Shown here in pieces: positions 6,458-11,162 of a stretch of 11,162 bases of DNA. Position 1 is the stretch's first letter; each line of letters opens with the position of its first letter. Position numbers and translations under genes: made by a program. This DNA comes from Candidatus Nanopelagicales bacterium (GTDB lineage: Bacteria > Actinomycetota > Actinomycetes > S36-B12 > UBA5976). Below the pieces are notes generated by a model that worked only from the letters and a program-made list of their open reading frames with translations, had not been told where the DNA came from and searched no databases. Location of the stretch: the NCBI GenBank assembly GCA_023254955.1, contig JALRKC010000018.1, forward strand, positions 1 through 11,162. The letters run 5' to 3'.

Positions 6458-6491
6458 AACCGGGTTGAATAACTTCAACCCGGTTTTTTTT
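6458..6491 (+). terminator. Strong intrinsic terminator
   Basis: AACCGGGTTGAA (6458-6469) and TTCAACCCGGTT (6474-6485) form a perfect 12-bp stem with a 4-nt TAAC loop, followed by an unbroken T run to 6491. There is no matching T run on the other strand, so it acts on plus-strand transcription. It closes the small-ORF unit and insulates the baeRF gene. Confidence 0.92.
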
Positions 6492-6516
6492 GACCATTTC
6501 TGGTGTAAGTTAGAAC
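6490..6516 (+). promoter_or_regulatory. Candidate promoter of the baeRF gene
   Basis: TTGACC (6490-6495, 5 of 6 to the -35 consensus) and TAGAAC (6511-6516, 4 of 6) are separated by 15 nt, upstream of the GTG at 6536. The -35 element begins in the T run of the preceding terminator. The short spacer makes this tentative, but a promoter is needed here because of that terminator. Confidence 0.35.
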
Positions 6517-6535
6517 TACTAGAGAAGGGCTAAAA

Positions 6536-7606
6536 GTGAACAGGGCAGATCTAGACGAATTAAGAAAATTTAGAGGAACTCCAGTTATTTCAATTCTGGC
6601 ACCTACTCATAGACATGCGCCTGAAAATCAAGCAGACCCCATCTTAGTAAAGAATTTGATTAATGAAGCAAAAGCTAAATTATTGGAATTACAAGACAAG
6701 CGTGAGGCTGCTATCACTATTGAGAACATTGACAAAGTTATTAGCGAAATTGATTGGGAAAACCTTTTAGATGGAGTCGCAATTTACGCAAATGGCAAGG
6801 GTTATTGGGCCTATGACTTACCTTTCTCTCCGCAACCAGCAGCCATAGTTGAAGAAACATTTGCCGTTCGGGAATTAGTAAGAGCCTTGAATCGTTCCTA
6901 CCGATATCGAGTTTTAGCATTAAGTGAGTCACCTACTCGGTTATTTTTAGGCGATAGAGATCGTTTGGTAGAGATTAGATCTGGCTTTCCATTGGTTCAT
7001 GACGGGCCTGGTGGCAAAGAAGGGCTTCCAACCGATTACGGGCAACGCACTTCTGTGGTGCGTGATGAAAATCATCGCCAATTCTTTAGAAAAGTTGAAG
7101 AAGCACTAAAACAGGCAACTAAAAATGATCCAGCCCCGCTGTTTATTACCGGTGTCGACCGCTATATCTCTTTCTGGAATGAGGTAGCTCCGGAATTTAA
7201 ACCAGCAGCTGTAATTAATGGCAGTTTTGACTACATGAAGTCAAGTGAGTTAGCCACGCATGTTTGGCCCGAAGTAGAAAGATATTTTGCTAATCAAAGA
7301 AGTTCAATGTTGGAGCGAATTGAAAAATCAATTGCTTCTCATCATTTTGCTGGAGGAGTCAGTGAAGTATTCGAGGCGGCTAACCAATCTCGAATTGAAT
7401 TATTAATCGCTCCAGAGGATTCCATGATCCCAACTTGGCTAAATGAAGAAAAAACTCAAGTAAACCAGCCGGGTAACGGCGTTGAAATTCCCGATGTCGT
7501 TGATGAAACTGTGGAGCGAGTGCTCGATTCTGGGGGCAGCATCATGTTTCTACCAGCCGCTGATCTCGAAAAATACGGACAGATTGCCGCAATTCTTCGT
7601 TACTAA
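6536..7606 (+). CDS. Bacterial archaeo-eukaryotic release factor (baeRF) family protein
   Basis: A 356-residue cytoplasmic protein with the layout of bacterial eRF1/Vms1-like proteins. The N-terminal domain starts DELRKFRGTPVISILAPTHR (6-25). A central RNase-H-fold-like domain has YRVLALSESPTRLFLGDRDRLVEI (124-147). A glycine-rich loop GPGGKEGLPTDYGQR follows (157-171), and the C-terminal L7Ae-like domain ends VLDSGGSIMFLPAADLEKYGQIAAILRY (329-356). Members are proposed to act in ribosome rescue or quality control, but the function of most is untested. The classical GGQ is absent; a GQ dipeptide at 169-170 sits in the loop where a catalytic motif might be expected. The GTG start is supported by GAAGGG 6-7 nt upstream. 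The gene appears monocistronic: a strong terminator precedes it and 60 nt separate it from the next gene. The family call is from pattern recognition; baeRF family 3 is my best guess. Confidence 0.78.
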   Translation: MNRADLDELRKFRGTPVISILAPTHRHAPENQADPILVKNLINEAKAKLLELQDKREAAITIENIDKVISEIDWENLLDGVAIYANGKGYWAYDLPFSPQPAAIVEETFAVRELVRALNRSYRYRVLALSESPTRLFLGDRDRLVEIRSGFPLVHDGPGGKEGLPTDYGQRTSVVRDENHRQFFRKVEEALKQATKNDPAPLFITGVDRYISFWNEVAPEFKPAAVINGSFDYMKSSELATHVWPEVERYFANQRSSMLERIEKSIASHHFAGGVSEVFEAANQSRIELLIAPEDSMIPTWLNEEKTQVNQPGNGVEIPDVVDETVERVLDSGGSIMFLPAADLEKYGQIAAILRY

Positions 7607-7666
7607 AAATTCCTAGTGGCGAACCTCCTATAACTCGATAAAGTAGAAGTTAAGGGGGTTTTCAAG

Positions 7667-8101
7667 ATGCCGTTTTGGATGTGGCTGGCTGTTGCCGCTG
7701 CGCTACTAGTCGTTGAAATGCTCACCGTAGATCTGCTATTTGCTTCTTTAGCTCTTGCTGCAGTCGCTGCTGCGATCGCTGCTGGATTCGGCTTAGGAGG
7801 AATTAGTCAAGGTCTAGTTTTTGGAGTTTTTGCTGCCCTCTCGCTTTTTCTTTTGAGACCGATTGCGCTTCGGCATTTAAAAAAACGTCCGGCAAATTTT
7901 GCAACGAATGTTGAGGCGCTTGTCGGTGCTGAAGCTTTCACGACTAGTGAAGTAACAGAACGTGGTGGAAACGTTAAATTAAACGGTGAGATTTGGACTG
8001 CCCGTTCAACTTCTGGAGTAATAGAAAAAGATGCCAAAGTATTTGTTTGGGCAATTGAAGGTGCAACTGCTGTTATTAAACCCATAGGAGAAAAACCATG
8101 A
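7667..8101 (+). CDS. NfeD-like membrane protein (short form)
   Basis: A 144-residue protein with hydrophobic segments at about residues 5-23, 25-40 and 45-63, followed by a basic stretch (RHLKKRP, 69-75). A C-terminal OB-fold domain runs from ALVGAEAFTTSEVTERGGNVKLNGEIWTARS (84-114) to about 137. This is the short NfeD class without the ClpP-like serine protease domain. NfeD proteins are thought to be membrane partners of SPFH/stomatin proteins, and the overlap with the downstream SPFH gene fits. The ATG is preceded by GGGGG with 8-nt spacing. Its stop overlaps the SPFH start as ATGA, so translation is probably coupled. It is the first gene of the NfeD-SPFH unit, which may also include the decarboxylase. 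Confidence 0.88.
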   Translation: MPFWMWLAVAAALLVVEMLTVDLLFASLALAAVAAAIAAGFGLGGISQGLVFGVFAALSLFLLRPIALRHLKKRPANFATNVEALVGAEAFTTSEVTERGGNVKLNGEIWTARSTSGVIEKDAKVFVWAIEGATAVIKPIGEKP

Positions 8102-8967
8102 ATATTTCTTTTGCGTTCTTAGCGCTTTTAGTATTAATTTTTGTCGTTGTTTTATCTCGCTCGATAAGAATCATTCCGCAAGCTAGAGCCGGGATCGTCG
8201 AAAGACTTGGGCGCTATCACCGAACGCTTGGAGCTGGACTAACAGTTATTATTCCTTTTATCGATAGATTAATACCTTTAATTGATCTTCGTGAGCGCGT
8301 AGTTTCGTTTCCACCGCAACCAGTAATTACAGAGGATAACTTAGTTGTTTCTATAGATACAGTTATCTACTTTCAAGTTACTGATCCAAAAGCAGCAGTT
8401 TACGAAATTGAAAACTTTATACAAGGTATTGAACAGTTGACCGTAACCACTTTAAGAAACGTAGTAGGTGGCTTAGATCTAGAAGAAGTATTAACTTCAA
8501 GAGATTCTATTAACTCAGCTTTGCGAAGTGTCTTGGATGAAGCGACTGGCAAATGGGGTGTAAGGGTAAATCGCGTAGAACTTAAAGCAATCGATCCCCC
8601 AGCAAGCGTTCAAGAATCTATGGAAAAGCAAATGCGCGCCGAGCGCGAACGTCGTGCCGTAATTTTGACTGCTGAAGGCGAAAAGCAATCGCAAATTTTA
8701 ACCGCTGAAGGTGCAAGACAAGCAGAAATTTTGCGAGCAGAAGGTGATGCGCAAGCTGCAATTCTTCGCGCTGATGGTGAAGCTCAAGCAATCGAAAAAG
8801 TGTTTCAAGCCATTCATCAAGCAGATGCAGATGACCGAGTTCTCGCCTACACCTACCTGCAACAGCTACCTGAGATTGCCAATGGAAATGCCAGCAAGGT
8901 TTGGGTGATTCCATCGGAGTTAAGTGGCGCAGCCAAATTTATCTCAGAAGCATTTAAAGGTAAATAG
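8098..8967 (+). CDS. SPFH/Band 7 (stomatin-like, QmcA/YbbK type) membrane protein
   Basis: A 289-residue protein with an N-terminal membrane anchor (about 4-20). The SPFH domain runs from IIPQARAGIVERLGRYHRTL (25-44) through PFIDR, LIDLRERVVSFPPQPVITEDN (61-81) and TLRNVVGGLDLEEVLTSRD (118-136) to about residue 180. An Ala/Glu-rich helix follows, built of five 11-residue repeats (181-235), then a C-terminal region with VWVIPSE (268-274). Such proteins form large oligomers in the inner membrane, organise membrane microdomains and regulate membrane proteases. The neighbouring NfeD protein is the expected partner. The start overlaps the nfeD stop by 4 nt and has AGGAG about 9 nt upstream. The length is normal and the gene appears intact. 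The decarboxylase follows after 20 nt. Confidence 0.93.
   Translation: MNISFAFLALLVLIFVVVLSRSIRIIPQARAGIVERLGRYHRTLGAGLTVIIPFIDRLIPLIDLRERVVSFPPQPVITEDNLVVSIDTVIYFQVTDPKAAVYEIENFIQGIEQLTVTTLRNVVGGLDLEEVLTSRDSINSALRSVLDEATGKWGVRVNRVELKAIDPPASVQESMEKQMRAERERRAVILTAEGEKQSQILTAEGARQAEILRAEGDAQAAILRADGEAQAIEKVFQAIHQADADDRVLAYTYLQQLPEIANGNASKVWVIPSELSGAAKFISEAFKGK
8638..8802 (+). repeat. Five 33-nt/11-residue repeats within the SPFH gene
   Basis: Residues 181-235 read as five consecutive hendecads: AERERRAVILT, AEGEKQSQILT, AEGARQAEILR, AEGDAQAAILR and ADGEAQAIEKV. The pattern A-[ED]-[GR]-x-x-[QR]-[AS]-x-I-L is kept in the first four. An 11-residue period fits a right-handed or straight coiled coil, typical of the helical stalk of SPFH proteins. 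Confidence 0.85.
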
Positions 8968-8987
8968 CTAAAGTAAGATTTTGCTTC

Positions 8988-10343
8988 GTGCATAAGTTTG
9001 ATAAGAACGTTGAAAAGTTAGCTAGACAAATTCTTGATTATAGTTTGTGGCGATTAAGAAATGATCCTCCGCTTGATGGACCGATGTCGAAAGAACAATT
9101 ATCCAAAATTGTTGGAAATACCATTACAGCTAAAGGGATTGGGGGCGACAAGGCGCTCAACTTATTTAAAGAAGTTCTAGCACCAGCCTGTATCTCAACA
9201 GATAATCCTAGGTACCTCTCTTTTATTCCATCGGCTCCAACAAATGCCTCAACTCTTTTTGACTTAGTAGTCGGCGCAAGTTCACTTTACGGAGGTTCAT
9301 GGCTAGAAGGTGCAGGTGCTGTTTTTGCAGAAAACCAAGCGCTGCGTTGGCTGATGGACTTGGCGCAATTCCCTAAAAACAGTGGCGGTGTTTTCGTCCA
9401 GGGCGGAACAGTTGGAAATTTAAGTGCTTTAGTTGCCGCACGAAATAGAGCTAGAGAAATTAATCCGGCGACAAAAGAGTGGGTTTTAGCTTGCTCAAGT
9501 GAGTCTCATTCTTCAATTAAAGCTGCTGCAGATGTTATGGATGTTGATGTACTTAAAATTCCACTTGATGATCAATGCAAACTCACAGGTTTTAATGTAA
9601 GGAAAACTATTGATGAATTTCACGCCACAAATAAAGATAAAAAAGTTTTTGCAGTTGTGGCAACTGCCGGTACCACGAACTTAGGAATAATTGATGAGTT
9701 AGGTGAAATTGGTACTTATTGCAATCAAAGTAATATCTGGTTTCACGTTGATGGTGCCTATGGGCTTGCTGCGCTTTGTGCTCCAAGTGTTAGAAATCTA
9801 TTTACAGGCATAGAGCTAGCAGATTCTTTTATTGTTGATCCACACAAATGGCTTTTTGCTCCCTTTGATGCATGCGCACTAATTTATCGGAATCCAAAGT
9901 TAGCAAAAAATACTCACCTTCAAAAAGCTGGTTATCTAGAAACTCTTGAAGGTAGCGAGGAATTTAATCCTTCTGATTATGCAATTCACCTCACTAGACG
10001 AGCTCGTGGGCTTCCTTTTTGGTTTTCTCTTGCGGCTCATGGCACAACTGCATACGCCCAAGCGATGGAAACCACTATAACTACTGCTAAACAAGCGGCG
10101 GAATTGATAGTTTCTCGAAACGACCTAACGCTTCTGTATCAGCCTTTGTTATCGATAGTTGGTTTCAAGAAAAACGGTTGGGTCCTTGCAGACTATAAGA
10201 AATGGAGTGAGAATTTACTTTCATCCCAAATTGGATTTGTGGTTCCTTCTTTTCACAATGGAGAGCCAATTCTAAGATTTTCTATAATAAATCCACTAAC
10301 TACACTTGATGATATAGAAGAAATTCTTGCAACAATAAGTTAG
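8988..10343 (+). CDS. Group II PLP-dependent amino-acid decarboxylase
   Basis: A 451-residue fold-type I PLP enzyme of the glutamate/aromatic amino-acid decarboxylase superfamily. Motifs: NPRYLSFIPSAPTNAS (73-88) near the substrate pocket, FVQGGTVGNLSAL (136-148) for phosphate binding, SESHSS (171-176) with the His that stacks on PLP, ATAGTTNLG (225-233), HVDGAYG (253-259) with Asp255 pairing the pyridine nitrogen, and DPHKWLF (284-290) with Schiff-base Lys287. Length and motifs are complete. The substrate cannot be read from sequence; aromatic amino acids, diaminobutyrate and aspartate are all handled by relatives. The start is GTG at 8988, 20 nt after the SPFH stop, with no clear Shine-Dalgarno sequence; there is no better in-frame start nearby. 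It could be co-transcribed with nfeD-SPFH, and a terminator overlaps its stop codon. Confidence 0.88.
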   Translation: MHKFDKNVEKLARQILDYSLWRLRNDPPLDGPMSKEQLSKIVGNTITAKGIGGDKALNLFKEVLAPACISTDNPRYLSFIPSAPTNASTLFDLVVGASSLYGGSWLEGAGAVFAENQALRWLMDLAQFPKNSGGVFVQGGTVGNLSALVAARNRAREINPATKEWVLACSSESHSSIKAAADVMDVDVLKIPLDDQCKLTGFNVRKTIDEFHATNKDKKVFAVVATAGTTNLGIIDELGEIGTYCNQSNIWFHVDGAYGLAALCAPSVRNLFTGIELADSFIVDPHKWLFAPFDACALIYRNPKLAKNTHLQKAGYLETLEGSEEFNPSDYAIHLTRRARGLPFWFSLAAHGTTAYAQAMETTITTAKQAAELIVSRNDLTLLYQPLLSIVGFKKNGWVLADYKKWSENLLSSQIGFVVPSFHNGEPILRFSIINPLTTLDDIEEILATIS

Positions 10344-10381
10344 CCCCCGCATATACGAATGCAGGGGCTTAATTATTTTTT
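10342..10381 (+). terminator. Intrinsic terminator between convergent genes
   Basis: AGCCCCCGCAT (10342-10352) pairs with ATGCAGGGGCT (10359-10369) with one C-A mismatch and a 6-nt loop, followed by a T-rich tail to 10381. The stem begins inside the TAG stop codon of the decarboxylase. On the minus strand the stem could also form but is followed by a poor U tract, so it may only partly stop the convergent SDR transcript. Confidence 0.82.
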
Positions 10382-11146
10382 CTAGAACTGAATGCCGCGA
10401 GTTAGCGCACCATCAACTACTAAATTAGTACCTGAAATACGTGAGGCCAATGGACTAGCCAGCATCACGACAGCAAACGCTTGCTCTTCAGGAGTTCCCA
10501 TTCTTCCAGTGGGGTTTAATCCCATCGCAAATTTGAACAAATCAGGATTTCCTTGTTCAATACTTTGCCAAACTCCCCCATCAAAATAAGTATTTCCAGG
10601 TGAAACGGTATTTGCTCTAATTCCTTTTTCAGCTAAAGAAAATGCTAAGTGCGCGGTATACGCGATGATTGCAGATTTAGCTGTGCCGTATGGGCCACCG
10701 GCAAAGTCTGCCTCACGACCAGAAACACTCGAGATATTAATGATCGATGGGTTTTTGCTTTTTTCTAAATAAGGAAGTGACTTGCGACAAGTACGTACCG
10801 TGTGCAAGACATCAACATTCATCGAGGCTTCCCAATTTTCCTCATTGTCAGGAGTTATAGCTAAGGCGCTAACATTGCAAACTACGATGTCCAATCCACC
10901 AAATTCTTTTGCACTGTCATCAACCCACTTTTCAAGTTGACTTTTGTTACCCACATCAATTGCAGTACCAACGACATTGCCGCCATTTGCCTTTATTGCT
11001 TCTTCAGCTGCTTTAACTCCCTCAGCCCCGCGGGCGCAGAAAGCAACATTTACACCCTCAGCCGCTAACCCTTCAACAATCGCTCGGCCAATACCTTTAC
11101 TGCCGCCAGTGACGATTGCATTCATTCCTTTTAGTTTGAGATCCAT
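10382..11146 (-). CDS. Short-chain dehydrogenase/reductase (classical SDR)
   Basis: A 254-residue classical SDR. The cofactor motif TGGSKGIG is at residues 13-20, and CARGAE (37-42) after strand 2 suggests NADP(H) preference. IDV (63-65) is the adenine-site strand. The usual NNAG appears as NVSA (91-94). The catalytic set is Asn110, Ser140 (in INISSVSG), Tyr153 and Lys157 (YGTAK). The family C-terminus SGTNLVVDGA is present (238-247). It should reduce or oxidise a carbonyl/hydroxyl substrate in the cytosol; FabG-like or sugar/steroid-type activity cannot be separated here. The ATG is well supported by GGAAAGGAAG upstream. It is transcribed convergently to the decarboxylase, 38 nt apart. Its upstream region is cut by the window edge. 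Confidence 0.9.
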   Translation of the reverse strand: MDLKLKGMNAIVTGGSKGIGRAIVEGLAAEGVNVAFCARGAEGVKAAEEAIKANGGNVVGTAIDVGNKSQLEKWVDDSAKEFGGLDIVVCNVSALAITPDNEENWEASMNVDVLHTVRTCRKSLPYLEKSKNPSIINISSVSGREADFAGGPYGTAKSAIIAYTAHLAFSLAEKGIRANTVSPGNTYFDGGVWQSIEQGNPDLFKFAMGLNPTGRMGTPEEQAFAVVMLASPLASRISGTNLVVDGALTRGIQF

Positions 11147-11149
11147 AAT

Positions 11150-11159
11150 CTTCCTTTCC
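11150..11159 (-). promoter_or_regulatory. Ribosome binding site of the SDR gene
   Basis: The purine-rich GGAAAGGAAG on the minus strand lies a few bases upstream of the ATG at 11146-11144. It fixes that start and suggests good expression. Confidence 0.65.
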
Positions 11160-11162
11160 TAG

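Noticed and set aside
8618..8914. Overlapping open frames on both strands within the SPFH gene
   Set aside because: They arise from the regular 33-nt repeat, which keeps other frames open. The main frame carries the SPFH domain.
1..11162. CRISPR array, tRNA, rRNA, insertion sequence, prophage or toxin-antitoxin module
   Set aside because: No spaced direct repeats, cloverleaf, rRNA segment, transposase or terminal inverted repeats were seen. The two small ORFs lack any recognisable toxin or antitoxin feature.

Overview
The window is AT-rich (roughly 40% G+C by eye) and gene-dense, with short spacers, ATGA-type overlaps and many GTG/TTG starts. Its gene content includes an archaeo-eukaryotic-release-factor-like protein (baeRF), an NfeD/SPFH pair, a NagA/SIS amino-sugar operon and a group II PLP decarboxylase. 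Together these suggest a small-genome, low-GC actinobacterium such as the freshwater acI/Nanopelagicales group. That assignment is inference from style and content; there is no rRNA or other phylogenetic marker here.

Region 1 (1-3132, minus strand) is an amino-sugar catabolic operon. In transcription order it is an MFS permease, N-acetylglucosamine-6-phosphate deacetylase (nagA), and a SIS-domain glucosamine-6-phosphate deaminase/isomerase (nagB-II type) that runs off the left edge. A short intergenic region (3133-3231) separates it from the divergent Region 2.

Region 2 (3232-6086, plus strand) is a tight three-gene unit: a zinc-free quinone oxidoreductase (QorA-like), a SnoaL-like small protein, and an M81/MlrC-family metallopeptidase with a complete predicted zinc-ligand set. 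Its last codons overlap a near-perfect CRP/GlxR-type palindrome.

Region 3 (6087-6535) has no long ORF. It contains two tandem small ORFs (51 and 36 codons). The second is preceded by the strongest Shine-Dalgarno sequence in the window, and a very strong intrinsic terminator follows. This is the least explained part of the window.

Region 4 (6536-10343, plus strand) holds a baeRF-family protein, then a short-form NfeD protein overlapping an SPFH/stomatin gene by 4 nt, then a group II PLP-dependent decarboxylase closed by a GC-rich terminator. The SPFH protein carries five 11-residue repeats.

Region 5 (10382-11146, minus strand) is a convergent short-chain dehydrogenase with a good ribosome binding site near the right edge. 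I see no tRNA, rRNA, CRISPR array, insertion sequence or phage gene.
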